Source: Aldrovandia affinis (Eukaryota > Chordata > Actinopteri > Notacanthiformes > Halosauridae). Taken from it: a stretch of DNA of 64,000 nucleotides. Of the stretch, positions 1 through 12,323 are shown piece by piece. Both the position numbers and the translations under genes were made by a program. The stretch is from contig JAINUG010000178.1 in assembly GCA_029706075.1 (NCBI GenBank), positions 1,268,630-1,332,629 of the forward strand. Direction: 5' to 3'. The number at the start of each line of letters is the position of its first letter. The first letter of the stretch is position 1. The notes under the pieces are model-generated. The model made no database searches, had not been told where the DNA came from, and saw nothing but the letters and a program-made list of their open reading frames with translations.

Positions 1-59
1 TGCGCACGTGTGTGGGTTTGTGGTAGTGCGTGCACGTGTGCGCCTGTGTGGGTTTGCAT

Positions 60-78
60 TTGTGTGTGTGTACATGTG

Positions 79-132
<54 letters not shown>
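60..132. repeat. (TG)n microsatellite
   Basis: Alternating TG run near the left edge; the preceding 60 bp is also TG-rich. Confidence 0.9.
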
Positions 133-349
133 TGTAGGGGTGTTTACAGTGCATAAAGAATAGGAGTAAAATCCTGATGACTCTTGTGTTAAAATAACCA
201 TCAGAAGCTCCTCGCCTCTGCCTACACACGTACGACATGAATGCATTACACATCGAGCGTCTGTCACCTGCTCCTGCCACTCTGCTGCCAATCTGTTTCT
301 CCTGCTCGTCACAGTCTGGAGAGCACAGTAATGCTGAACTAGCGTCAAA

Positions 350-605
350 ACAGTGGTAAAATAGTCGCTGGCTCTCTCCTGTAGTACTGTGTGTGGCCTG
401 TAGGGTGTAAAATAGTCGCTGGCTCTCTCCTGTAGTACTGTGTGTGGCCTGTAGGGGGTAAAATAGTCACTGGCTCTCTCCTGTAGTACTGTGTGTGGCC
501 TGTAGGGGGTAAAATAGTCACTGGCTCTCTCCTGTAGTACTGTGTGTGGCCTGTATGGGGTAAAATAGTCACTGGCTCTCTCCTGTAGTAATGTGTTTGT
601 AAAAT
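350..605. repeat. Minisatellite, 51-bp unit, about 5 copies
   Basis: Units begin with taaaatagtcrctggctctc; successive starts are 51 bp apart, with few differences between copies. Confidence 0.9.
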
Positions 606-1604
606 TGTCACTTGCACTACTTTTATTTTTCCAGTTACATTTCTATGAATCTTTCTGTGGTCTTTATAAGCTCCGATAAGGCAGCACTTGTACTGCACAT
701 CGTGAAAAGATTCTGGGCTCGTCAAAGAAAGGAGTGGGGCCTAAGGACGCCACTGAAGCCGGGAGCCGTGTTTCTTTAAACCCCGCGCCACACCGCCACA
801 CCGCCACACCCCGGCGCCCAAACCACAAATAAGGAGTGAGAAAGCAGCGCGTGCCCACCGCACGTGAAACACACATTACACAGACGTCTGTCCTCAACGC
901 TCCGACACACCAGAGCCATGAAGGAGATGTGCCCGGGCGGTTTCTCCCTGGGTTCAGCAAATCGATATCTCGCACTCCCGCCGTCATTACGTTATATTAA
1001 TGACAGTAAAATATGACGCCGTTCATGTCGTCGTCCCGGCGTGTAAACGCTGTTGGCTGCGGGTCCCGCTCGAGCGGAACGCCTTCTATCAGGTCGCATT
1101 GATCGTTCAGGTCACCCCCGCATCATATTCAGATCAGATCGCTTATTAAAGGAGAGAATCATATCCCCGAGATGCCATAAAGAAGGTTTCTATCCTTCCC
1201 CGTGTCGACAGCGCACCACGTAACTCAGACACGGGGGCGTTTTCAGACAAATCAATTTGGCGCAAAGACTCATGCGGCTTCGTGGACATTTCTCATGTTT
1301 TTAATCTAAAGGGGTTTCTGGGGATAGTCTATACCTGACTGGGCCATAGGGCAAGTTTATTCAAAAATCATAATTTTCATATATACTGAATATATATATA
1401 TATATATTTAATCAACCCACGATATATGATGTTTGAAAACATAATTTTATACACCATTCTTTTTTGAGATCATATAAGCATGTTGCTGGTTTGAAGCGGA
1501 AACGTGTCACCGCTCCCCTTCACGTCAGGAGAATAAACAGAGATTTAAAATATGCGTTCCACTTTTACCTGACCTGCTCAGAGAGCCCAGGTTACACCAC
1601 ATTT

Positions 1605-1787
1605 CAGGCATTTAGCATCTGCTACAGTTTACATACATTTATACGGCTGGATATTTACTGAAGCAAATCAGGCTTCAGTAAAGTGCCTTTGCCCGAGAGT
1701 ACAACGGCACAGTGCCCAACCTGGGAATGGAACCTGCAACCTCTGAGCTACAAGCCCAGCTCCCTGACCGTGACACTGCCAGCCTTC
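1605..1787 (-). mobile_element. tRNA-derived SINE with L2-like tail (family A)
   Basis: On the minus strand it reads a tRNA-like head (agggagctgggcttgtagct, then a B-box-like ggttccattccc) followed by the gctgtataaatg segment and an L2-type tail. Sister copies in this window: 10080, 17935, 33660, 37738, 40263, 45885 and 53276. Confidence 0.75.
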
Positions 1788-1889
1788 ACCACAGGGTCTC
1801 GTGGTGCGTGTGTCCGGTTGTGCTGGACATATTAAAGCCATTTATACGAGTGAGACGAAGGGAGAGGGAACATCGCCGTTTCCGCTCTG

Positions 1890-1977
1890 AGCCGTGTATA
1901 TTAATGCATATCTTGTAAGTCACTCTGGATAAGAGCGTCTGCTAAATGCTTAAAGTGTAAATGTAAATGTAACGCTC
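1890..1977 (+). mobile_element. 5'-truncated L2 LINE 3' end
   Basis: It reads cttgtaagtcactctggata, agagcgtctgctaaatgc and a taaatg tail, the same end as the larger L2 piece at 22346-23228. Confidence 0.7.
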
Positions 1978-2798
1978 TGGGCTTCAAGCAGAGAGTCTGA
2001 GGTCCAACGAAAGAGGAGAGGGGGGAGCGGGGGTCTCTGATTCATCCGCCCCGAGTCGCAGTGCGCCGGATCACCATCCAAGACCGCAGTGAGGGGCCCC
2101 TCGTGTCAAACACGAGACCTTGGATTCCGCACACGAGCGAATCGGGGATCTCTAATCTCGGCTCCGACAGAGAGACGACACCTCGCTCTGCCGGTGATCC
2201 TTCTTTAAGGCGTCCCCTGAACTCCCCGCTCAGAACGCACGCGCACATCACTGCTTACTCTGCTCCGACGTCACCCCCACACCACCCGAACATGTCACGA
2301 AAGCACGGACAAAGTCAAAGGTGGCTCGACAACCCGGTGAGGAAAAAAAACGCTTACGACATCCAATGGGAGAAAAGGAAAGTGTATGTGGGTGTGTGCG
2401 TGTGTTTTTTTTTAGAGTCACTCAAATTCACTTCACTTCATAAAAAGACTTGTTTGGCACAGCGGCCCTGAGAAACAGCTATAGTGAAAAGGTTGTGGAA
2501 CCAGCAGTGGCAGCCGTCAGATAAAGATGGAGGCCAGTGCAGAACTGGGCCGTGTCTCCTCGCTGAACTCCTTCAGTCGGTCGTGGCTAATGTAAATGAG
2601 GTGTGAAGTGGTACACTAAGCGCAATTAATTCTCCGTTAAAACGACAATAATTATTTCACAAGAAACTACATTCAAAAACGTACAAATAAATACTTCATC
2701 CATTTCGGTGACTTTGCCTCAAGCGTGAATTTGAAATCAATTGTAAAAAAAAAGTGAAATGATGATGACCTAAACCTCCATGTAAATGAATGTCGCAC

Positions 2799-2800
2799 GC

Positions 2801-2831
<31 letters not shown>

Positions 2832-2846
2832 ACACTCGCACGCACA

Positions 2847-2878
<32 letters not shown>

Positions 2879-2952
2879 TACACACACTCGCACGCACACA
2901 CACATGCATACACACACACACACACACACGCACACACACACACACACATACA

Positions 2953-2991
<39 letters not shown>

Positions 2992-3080
2992 ACACACACG
3001 CACACACACATACACACACACACGCACACACACACATGCACGCACGCATACACGCACGCACGCACGCACGCATGCATGCA
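2799..3080. repeat. (CA)n-rich microsatellite with CATA and CGCA variants
   Basis: A long CA array, ending in a CGCA/TGCA run and followed by a (TG)n run at about 3104-3133. Confidence 0.95.
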
Positions 3081-4117
3081 CACATGGGGTGTGTAAAGTG
3101 TGCAAGGTGTGTGTGTGTGTGTGTGTGTGTGTGTAAGCTGGTGCTCTGAGCCACAGGGCTGTGCTCTGTAATTGCTGTGAGCAATAATGAACAGAATGTT
3201 TCAGAGGCCGGCGTTATTGTGTGAGGAGCAGATCAGGAGGGTGCGAGAGTCTTCACTGCCTACAGCAAACCGTCCATCGCGCCGGCTCCATGGGTGACGG
3301 AGAGGTCGAGAGAGGTCGGCCTTGTACAAGGATGTTGGCGTGACAACGCTCCCCGGGCAGGCAGCCAGCCCGGTGTGACAAACACAGCGCCGCGATTGGT
3401 TCAGATTATTGAGTCGTTGAAAACATGCGGTAGCTCCGACCCAATTTTTGAGAGAGAGGAGGGGGGAAAATGACAATAAATTCAAAGGAAAGGACAGGAA
3501 ATGAGAACAGGAGGCCTTGCTTTTCCCCGTGTCGTGAAAAAACTGATCGGAGAGAGATAATTCGTTGAGCGGTATAAAGCTTTCATTACGAGCGGCCGCG
3601 ACAGGAACTGAACCTTCACAGGGCAAGTTGTAACGCCTACAGGTTTACACGTCATATTTGTAGTAAACAAAAGAAAAGAGGAGGTACATGGGCGGCACTT
3701 TGGGTAAATCAGGATGGACAACTACTGGATCTTAGGCCCGAATGCTCGGGAACTGTGAGAACAAGCCACGCAGGGACAGATGTCCCCTCGATCTGTCGGC
3801 ACAAAGTAGGAACTGCGGCTGCTGCAGAGGTAGATACAACACGTGGTTATTGGTTTGCACAGAGCTTTGCACTCAATGATTTTCCCTGTTAATATTTTAG
3901 CAGCATTTCAACGCTATACAAGCAGAATAAAGAAATGTTTTACTTCCACACCCGTCTCCCTCTGCTGATGGAGGGGACTTCAGGCTAAAGGACTCGAGGC
4001 CAAAATGGCGCAGTCTTCACCCTCCTGGGGTTGGGTCAAATCGCCCTGGAAACGGCTCATTTTCAGGCACTCGAGCCACAGACACCCCTCTCCCTGCTTT
4101 CATTGTTTAGTTTTTTT

Positions 4118-4480
4118 ATTTTCTATTTTTGCTGTTTATTCCCATTTTTCTCCCAATTTAGTATCCAGTTATACCCTCTCTTTTTCATGTCAGTTATCCC
4201 CTCCCTCGTATGAGAGCTCTGCTGCCGTAGTCCTGAGACCGGTAATGAGCGCTGCACCGCCTCCTCCGAGCCGACACCCGCCACGGTCACCGTAACACAC
4301 AGGACCACTCATATACGCAGCGAGCTCATTGCGGCTTTTATCCCTCCCCCTCCCCGGGGCGGACACCCAATTGCCGCCCCCTAGTGGCACTCCGAGTGGA
4401 AACCGGCGCGGCCTGGTGGAATCGAACCCCGGTCGCAGTGCCTGCTTTGATTGTGACGGAGGGAGTAGTACGCCTGGCCG
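4118..4480 (-). mobile_element. tRNA-derived SINE (family C)
   Basis: Minus strand: B-box-like ggttcgattcca head, then gggagtgccactagggggcg, aattgg...tgtccgcccc, a central block, and the tail tataactggatactaaattg. Family C copies are at 11568, 17030, 30520, 38088, 39926, 42755, 49365, 60100, 61435 and 62115. Confidence 0.75.
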
Positions 4481-4649
4481 TGAGAGCATGACGGGGTTTG
4501 ATCGAATGAAGTCGACTCCGCGGACGCAGCCAATCACGCGGGTTCTGTTTGACCGAGCCCCCCCTGCAGCGAAGCGTGACGCACGGAGACACAAAGAGTA
4601 ACTCTGGAGCGCGGGGAATGAGAAGCTCTCCACTCCGTGGAAGAGTGAA

Positions 4650-4990
4650 CATACAGGTAACTGCCAAAGTAAAGGCAACACTTGAGTAAATGAGGGATCC
4701 TTTCAAATGGGTGCAGTACCGCAAGTGTCCATCGGGTGGGGGGTAATACCCATACTATTGGGACTTTCCTAGCCTGGGCCTGGGCCGGTTGAGTGAATAA
4801 GAGTAGAGGGGAAAGAGAGGCGTTTAGTTTTCACGGTCTTATAAATGCAATACTGTAAATTATACAGGTAACTGCCCGGAAAGGCAGCTCTTGGAGTAAA
4901 TGAGGGATCCTTCTAAACGGGTGCAGTACTGCGAGTGTCCATCGGGGGAGGATGCCACAGGTGGCACCAGCAGATAGGCTCGACCCTCCC
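4650..4990 (+). mobile_element. Tc1-like terminal fragments, two in tandem
   Basis: Two copies of the end caggtaactgcc...gagtaaatgagggatcctt at 4653 and 4866, the same terminal repeat as the Tc1 elements at 33769 and 58924. No transposase remains. Confidence 0.6.
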
Positions 4991-5264
4991 CTTTCCAACA
5001 AGCCCCCCCCACTCCTTTGAGCACCCCCTCCAGGTTGCCGTTGTTGTGGCACTTACCGGTACGGAAGGTGCAGAGTCCGTCTCGGCACTTTGAGGACTTT
5101 CAGCACGGCTGAAAACTGTTTTTTTTTTTCTTTTTCTGGGCATCGGAAAATGTTTTATTGAATGTAGGCAAATCCATTTTTTATGGTGTTATTACGCTGT
5201 GGAAAGTATCATATGCGTAGATTGACATTGGCTTTATGCCGTGTGGATGGGCAGACAGGCAGTA

Positions 5265-5515
5265 GGAACATTAGAACGTAAGAATACATGATGACGAGAA
5301 CGGGCCGTTCAGCCCATCTAGGCTCGTCGTGTCCTAATCTAAAGAGTATCTAGTACTGCGTCTAGCCTGGACTTGAATCGCCCAAGTGTTTCTGCCTCAA
5401 CGACCTGACCTGGCAAGCTGTTCCAGGCACTGACAACTCTCTGTGTAAAGAAAAACGTCCTAATATCCGTGCGGAATTTGCTTTGAACTCATTTCCACCT
5501 GTGGAAATTGAGCAG
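5265..5515 (-). mobile_element. CR1-like LINE 3'-region fragment
   Basis: It contains gagaacgggccgttcagccc, the minus-strand form of a CR1-type 3' region also seen in plus sense at 11990-12030 (gaatggcctgttctcgtc). No coding capacity is left. Confidence 0.5.
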
Positions 5516-6264
5516 CAGTGAGGAGGTCAGGATCAGCAGGCTGGTAGTGAGCAGCGGTCAGGGATCAGCTCTCATTCTCCGCGCGCCGGTAGGGAGCAGT
5601 GCCCCTTGTTTGATGGACTAAGAGGTCTCGGCTTGCATGGCTTTAGCAGTTCCACCGAGCAATTCGGGGCTAAATCACGCCGTGCTTTAAAGAGTCCAGC
5701 TGTGACATGGTAAAGTACGTATTCTACATACCACTGGCAGCCAAGGAGGAAAGACAAAGGAGGCCAGGACTGGGGTGATATGATAACATACTAGTGTACT
5801 AATAACAAACTAAACATAATATCCTCGACTCTACTATTACACTATATAATATACTATAACTCTTGTTTTAGTAAGAGACCTTGCAGCAGAATTCTGAAGC
5901 AGCTGGAGTGCAGATGAAGCCTGGCTATTGTGCACTTGTGTACGGGGCATGGCAGCAGCGCAATGCAGAGGAGCCCAATGCGTGGATGACCTCCGCCGTA
6001 CCCTTGAGAGACAGAGACGAGCTCATTGGATTGGATGTACAGGATACTGGAGGCTTGCTTGATGTACTCCTGAGCTCGGTGTAGCAGCCCTGAAGGGGGA
6101 AGTCTGCATATCATGTTTATCAAAGTCCAAACCAGGGTCTAAGGCAACCCTTTTTCGTGGCACGTCGGATTGGCGCCCCTCCCGGTACGAGAGCGGAGCC
6201 GCTCGCACTCGCGTTTAGGACACGGGGTGAGTTTCTATGCCAACGATGCACGACCGGATTTATA

Positions 6265-6420
6265 TGTATATATGCCATTTAAGCAGACGCTTTCTTATCC
6301 AAAGCGACTTGCAGTAGTGAGTGCGTACATTTTTCAGCGTACGCGGTCCCAGTGGGAATGGAACCCACAGCCTGAGCGTTGTCAGCTCTACCCACTGAGC
6401 CCACACAGAACCACGCTCTA
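6265..6420 (-). mobile_element. tRNA-derived SINE (family B), seed of the adjacent array
   Basis: Minus strand: head ggctcagtgggtagagctga, B-box-like ggttccattccc, then ctgggaccgc and tail gtcgctttggataagaaagc. Same family at 12963-13110 and 58941-59130. Its head merges into the tandem array 6387-8042. Confidence 0.8.
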
Positions 6421-8042
6421 CCTAGTGAGCCCACACAGAACCACGCTCTACCTACTGAGACACACAGAACCACGCTCTACCTACTGAGACACACAGAACC
6501 ATGCTCTACCTACTGAGCCACACAGAACCACGCTCTACCTACTGAGCCCACACAGAACCACACTCTACCTACTGAGCCACACAGAACCACGCTCTACCTA
6601 CTGAGACACACAGAACCATACTCTACCTACTGAGCCACAGAGAACCACGCTCTACCTAGTGAGCCACACAGAACCATGCTCTACCTACTGAGCCACACAG
6701 AACTACGATCTACCTACTGAGACACACAGAACCACGCTCTACCCACTGAGCCACACAGAACCACGCTCTACCTACTAAGCCACACAGAACCACGCTCTAC
6801 CTACTAAGCCACACAGAACCACGCTCTACCTACTGAGCCACACAGAACCACGCTCTACCTACTGAGCCACACAGAACCACGCTCTACCCACTGAGCCCAC
6901 ACAGAACCACGCTCTGCCTACTGAGACACACAGAACCACGCTCTACCTACTGAGCACACACAGAACCACGCTCTACCTACTGAGCCACAGAACCACGCTC
7001 TACCTACTGAGCCACACAGAACCACGATCTACCTACTGAGACACACAGAACCACGCTCTACCTACTGAGCACACACAGAACCACGCTCTACCTACTGAGC
7101 CACACAGAACCACGCTCTACCTACTGAGCCACACAGAACCACGCTCTACCTACTGAGACACACAGAACCATGCTCTACCTACTGAGCCACACAGAACCAC
7201 GCCTACTGAGACACACAGAACCACCCACTGAGCACACCACAGAACAGAATCACGCTCTGAGCCACACAGAACCACGCCTACTGAGACACACAGAACCACG
7301 CTCTACCTACTGAGCACACACAGAACCACGCTCTACCTACTGAGCCACACAGAACCACGCTCTACCTACTGAGCACACACAGAACCAGCCACTGAGCCAC
7401 ACAGAACCACGCTACTACCTACTGAGCCACACAGAACCACGCTCTACCTACTGAGCCACACAGAACCACGCTCTACCTACTGAGCCACACAGAACCACGC
7501 TCTACCTACTGAGCCACACAGAACCACGCTCTACCTACTGAGCCACACAGAACCACGCTCTACCTACTGAGCCACACAGAACCACGCTCTACCTAGTGAG
7601 CCACACAGAACCACGCTCTACCTACTGAGCCACACAGAACCACGCTCTACCTACTGAGCCACACAGAACCACGCTCTACCTACTGAGCCACACAGAACCA
7701 CGCTCTACCTACTGAGCCACACAGAACCACGCTCTACCTACTGAGCCACACAGAACCACGCTCTACCTACTGAGCCCACAGAACCACGACTGAGCCACAC
7801 AGAACAACGCTCTACCTACTGAGCCACACAGAACCACGCTCAACCTATTGAGCCACACAGAACCACGCTCTACCTACTGAGACACACAGAACCATGCTCT
7901 ACCTACTGAGCCACACAGAACCACGCTCTACCTACTGAGCCACATAGAACCACGCTCTACCTACTGAGCCACATAGAACCACGCTCTACCTACTGAGCCA
8001 CACAGAACCACGCTCTACCTACTGAGCCCACACAGAACCAGA
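6387..8042 (-). repeat. Minisatellite of about 28-29 bp made of a SINE head, 55-60 copies
   Basis: The plus-strand unit is agaaccacgctctacctact plus gagccacac. Its reverse complement is the head of the family B SINE, including an A-box-like tggctcagtagg. Copies vary by a few bases, with short irregular units near 7200-7270, 7385 and 7790. Confidence 0.93.
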
Positions 8043-8879
8043 TTGACCGGTCAGACCTGGTGATGCTAGTGAAATGTCCATCTTACAGGGCTTCTGAGAA
8101 ATGTGAAAAACGATATTTTACCCAATGTCGCCAGGTCTGGCCGACAAATGCAGCCACGTATCACTGGCATGGAAATGAGAGGAGATGTTGCTGATTGTGG
8201 ATGATATGACTGTAATAACTTTATTCACGCAGCGCTTTTCACGGAACGGTTTGCAAACTAAAGCGCTGCACGAAAGTGACGAGGCCTGAAAACATAAGCT
8301 CGATAAGATAATATATATATACATCTATTGATATTATTTGTAAACCAATAAAGATTTTAAGCAGTGAAATCGAATAAAATCTTTAGTTATTTTCGTATAT
8401 TTCCATTCTGGAATCACAGCAACGATTTTCTCAACGCGCACCATGGACGAAAAGGGTTTACTAGCTATCAGATGGGTAAATGACTAGAAGAGAACGCTGA
8501 AATCATCGAATCCACGTGATTTATTTGACAAAATAATGTGTACTGCATGAGTGTAACAGTTGTGGGCATGACAGTCATGCTCCAGAGTCACTGTAATTGG
8601 GGACTGATCCACTACAAAGACAGCAGCGGCTCCCTTCGTGGAGAGAGAAGCAATGCAGAGCAGGCTTGTTTCATCGTCCTTGTTTCATCTGAAAGGCAGG
8701 CAAAGATATTCCCGTACCTCTGTAGTATCTGCTTGATTACAACAACAAAAAACACGAATCCTCCCACAACAAGTGCAGTTACAAATCAGCCGATTCCTCG
8801 AAAGGCGAAAGTTTGTTTTTAGTGGTGTAAACGATAAGGCTGCCTCGTAAAATGTTTCATAATGCCAGTGTGTGTTCAT

Positions 8880-9048
8880 GTCACACACACATTCGCACAC
8901 ACGCAAACCTAGTTATCCCCGTGTTACCGTCCTCCGACACCAACACCGCAAGCACACACACACACACTTGCTCACACACACATGCACACACACGCACACA
9001 CACACACTTACTCACACAACAAACACACACACACACACACACATATGT
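8880..9048. repeat. CA-rich microsatellite
   Basis: Imperfect CACACA and CTCACA runs. Confidence 0.85.
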
Positions 9049-9093
9049 TCTTGGACCTAGAGCACCGAGGCATTTTTAAGCCAGCAGCCATGA

Positions 9094-9125
9094 ATCTCAT
9101 CATCATCATCATCATCATTAGCTTC

Positions 9126-9161
<36 letters not shown>

Positions 9162-9163
9162 GC
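9094..9163. repeat. (ATC)n microsatellite
   Basis: About 20 trinucleotides interrupted once by attagcttctt. Confidence 0.95.
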
Positions 9164-9364
9164 TCTGCAATGAGATCTAACTGTACAGCACTTGAACAGC
9201 ACAGTTTCCCCCCCCTCCCAGTTTTAAATCCATCCGGCGTGGCCAGACACGATTAGCTGGCGCTCAGCGTCACCCATCTCCTGGTAGAGCTGTCTCTGTG
9301 GGCATGAAGCGAGCCAGCGCTCCGTTTCTCTCCAGCTAAAGGAAGCGCTGAAGCGCTGCTGCAA

Positions 9365-9462
9365 CTTTTATTTATTTATTTATTACTTATTATTTTTATT
9401 TAACCAGGGGAGTCACGCCGAGAGTCGCATCTCTTTTTCCAGTGGGTAAACAAGTTCCCCAG
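9365..9462 (-). mobile_element. LINE-type 3' tail fragment
   Basis: The minus strand reads aaaagagatgcgactctcgg and ctggttaaataaa, similar to the tails at 10640-10750 and 18480-18730. Confidence 0.4.
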
Positions 9463-9744
9463 TTTCGGCGGGCTCTGAACCGCCTCGGCTTCAGCGTCGC
9501 CACAGATACGGGCAGGTCTGAAGAAAACTTTTTTCACCTCAATTAAAGCGACGAGAAAAAAAAGTTTAATAATAACCGTTCTCTCCCCTTTTTATTACCG
9601 GTTTTGTAGCATAAAATTTGACAATTAGACTGTAAGCATGCTGTTAGCTCTAGCAATGAGCTCCAGCTGCGTTAATGTGGATAACTACCGGAACATTGTA
9701 GTTATAAAGCAGAGAGGATGGACGGAAGGCAGGAGCTGAGCAGC

Positions 9745-10072
9745 TGTCTAGAGTGGAATAGAATAGAATATTCTTTATTGCCATGTTACACAAGTTACGC
9801 ACAAGGTCATTGGAATTTGTTTTTTCGCACACCTCTCCTAAGAAAGGTCAGAGCACAGGGTCAGCCATAGTACAGTGCCCCTGGAGCAGTTAGGGGTTCA
9901 GTGCCTTGCTCAAGGGCACTTCAGCAGTGTCACAGGAGGTGATCTAGCATTCCCTCCTGAAGAATTGGGTTCCAGTTCATTGTTTTTTCATTTGGCCTTC
10001 CTGGGATTCGAACCAGCAACCCTCCACTTGCCAGCCTGTGTCGCGAACCACTGAGCCACTGCCACCCCTAAA
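9745..10072 (-). mobile_element. tRNA-derived SINE (family D)
   Basis: Minus strand: A-box-like tggctcagtggttcgcg and B-box-like ggttcgaatccc head, a middle region with aagtgcccttgagcaaggca, and an (aatag)n-like end. Confidence 0.6.
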
Positions 10073-10079
10073 GAATCTG

Positions 10080-10232
10080 TGGCAATATGGCTGGTTAGGG
10101 AGCCGGGCTTGGAACTCAGAGATTGCAGGTTCAATTCCCAGGTGGGGGCACTGCAGTTGTACTCTTGGGTAAAGGTAACTTAATCTGAGTTGCTTCAGTA
10201 AAGTATCCAGCTGTATGAATGGATTGTGTGTT
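10080..10232 (+). mobile_element. tRNA-derived SINE (family A), 3'-truncated
   Basis: It reads ggttagggagccgggcttgg, a B-box-like ggttcaattccc, ttgcttcagtaaagtatcca and gctgtatgaatggattg; the L2-like tail is absent. Confidence 0.75.
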
Positions 10233-10639
10233 TAAAAAGGGGGGTTGGGGGGTCTGTCAGACGCAGCAGCAGAAATAACGCTGTCCCACCTTCGCATGAT
10301 TCACAACCTCCATGTATATACATCTCCCACTCTCTCTCCCCCCATCCCCAACTCCCTCCCTCCCTCCCTCCCTCACCCCTTCATTAGATTCACAACCTCC
10401 GCGGTCACGAATCTCACACCAGAGAACTCCGGCTGTCGCTCACGACGAGATATTTCGACGACACCTGTTTTTTTGCCTGCAGCGATGACTCGTCTCCAGT
10501 GCCACAGCCGAGCCACGCGCCCCGATCCATGAAGATAACCGCGCCGTTATCCGCCCGCATTACCGTCTCGCGGTTTGCCATCCCTGCTCCTTAATGTTGC
10601 TCTTTTGCCGTGTGTAATGTAGTGTAATGTGATGTGATG

Positions 10640-10750
10640 TAACGTAACGTAACCGGGTGCTTGTGTTACTGCCAGCCCCCTCGGCCAGCTCTGCCTTGTA
10701 TGAGAGATCGATGGATCTCAATGGCATTTATCTGTTAAGAATAAAGGATA
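10640..10750 (+). mobile_element. LINE-type 3' tail fragment
   Basis: gccttgtatgagagatcgat and atctcaatggcat resemble the dimeric tail at 18480-18730. Confidence 0.35.
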
Positions 10751-11567
10751 ACACATAAGCAAATTAACAGATAAGGTGAAGGGAGGTAATGGCATTTCAA
10801 CTGTATTTATTTAATTATTTATGTCAATGAATAATTATTCATTCATTATTTATTTATTACTAATAATGAATACATTATTATTTATGCATATTTATCTTGA
10901 CGTGGGGCAAAACGAGCTCCAGCACAGCTTCATGCCGGACCTGGGTTAAAAACTTTATTTAAAAAGTATTCTTTTATAACCCTTTAGACACCAGTAGACT
11001 CCTGCAGAATGTACAGACATTTTTTACAGACAACCTTTTTACATTTTAACCTAATATATTTTTTTATGTATATAGTGTTCTACTCATGTCGTTGTTCATG
11101 TTTCTCTCGGGGATCTGCAGGTGTGTGTTTTTTCCGAGTTGTATTAATAGTTGAATAAAACCATTACTCACACTGTGCAGTAGTCCAGCCAGTCCTTAAG
11201 AAGTCAAATCCCGATACTTCTATTCTGAAGAGTTACAGACTCAAAGTTGCCTTTCATTTAGAAAATCGTGATCTCTGTGCAACTCTTATATGCAATAATG
11301 TCTTTGGAAATGTCCAGTCTGGCATTCAGTTCCATCGCAGCACTGAGGTAGTAAGTGATCTGCGGCTCCATCCTAGTCCTCTTAGATCTCAGTGCAGCGT
11401 TCGATACTATTGATCATTCTGTCCTCATTGATAGACCTAAATATGATTTAAGTCAGCAATCATTATTTGTGGTGTTCCTTAAGGATCAATCCTAGGACCG
11501 ATTTGGTTCTCTATATATGCTACCTCTAGGTCAAATCGTTAATAATTACAACATCTCCTTTCACTTT

Positions 11568-12323
11568 ATTTTTTCCCTGTTTTTCTCCCAATTTTGTGAC
11601 CAAATACACCCTCTGTTTCTTTCAATTCGCCCTCCTCCACGAGCCTGCCACCCGTCATTAAGGGACAAACTAAGGAGACTTAGGGGAGATTTGATTGAGG
11701 CTTTTAAATGTATTAAAGGAATTAACAAAGTGAATTTCAGGAAATTATTCAAGTTGAGTTCGGTTAGCAGAACGAGGGGGCATAAATGGAAACTGACAAA
11801 GGGTACATTTCACACGGACACTAGGAAATATTTTTTCACACAGAGAGTGATCAATGCGTGGAATAGCTTGCCTGAACATGTAGTGGAGGCTGAGACACTA
11901 GGGGTATTCAAGGCCAGGCTCGATCCAGTGTTAGACACTCTAGCCTTTGGGTAAACTAAGCATTGTGAGCAGATTAGTGGTAGGAATGGACGAGCAGTGT
12001 TGGGCTGAATGGCCTGTTCTCGTCTTCCCCTTATGTTATGTTATGTTATGTTATGTTAACTAATATCCTGAGGCCAGCAATGAACCGCCTCCTCAGAGAC
12101 GGAACTCGCCTATTTATTTCCCCACAGGGAAGTCCTCCACGCTCCTCGGCGAGCTCGTGCCGGCTCACCCTCCTCCCTCCCCCTGGGGCGGACAGCTGAT
12201 CACCGCCCCCAATTGGGGCTCCCGGCCAAAGCCGGACCGACGCAGTCGGGTTTCGAACCGCGGCTGCAGTGGGCAACTTGCATTCCGGGCGAATGCTTAG
12301 ACCGTTACGCCACCCGAGGCCCC
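11568..12323 (-). mobile_element. Family C SINE inserted in the LINE and itself split
   Basis: The SINE parts are 11568-11652 (tail) and about 12058-12323 (head, with gggtttcgaaccgcggctgc read on the plus strand). A 14-bp target duplication (11554-11567 and 12324-12337) brackets the whole block. Confidence 0.8.
11653..12057 (+). mobile_element. CR1-like LINE 3' fragment inside the SINE
   Basis: It encodes the end of a CR1-type ORF2: GDLIEAFKCIKGINKVNFRK, then FFTQRVINAWNSLPEHVVEA. A short 3' region and a (ttatg)n tail follow, as CR1 elements end in short tandem repeats. Confidence 0.75.

Noticed and set aside
2673-3184. Open frames of 110-160 codons of Cys-Val or His-Thr repeats
   Set aside because: They are translations of the CA/TG microsatellite with no start context or conservation.
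4329-4724. Frames of 90-163 codons on both strands
   Set aside because: They lie in a GC-rich family C SINE and a Tc1 fragment.
11517-11954. 145-codon frame as a possible host gene
   Set aside because: Its C-terminal part is CR1-type ORF2 (FFTQRVINAWNSLPEHVVEA) and its N-terminal part is translated SINE.
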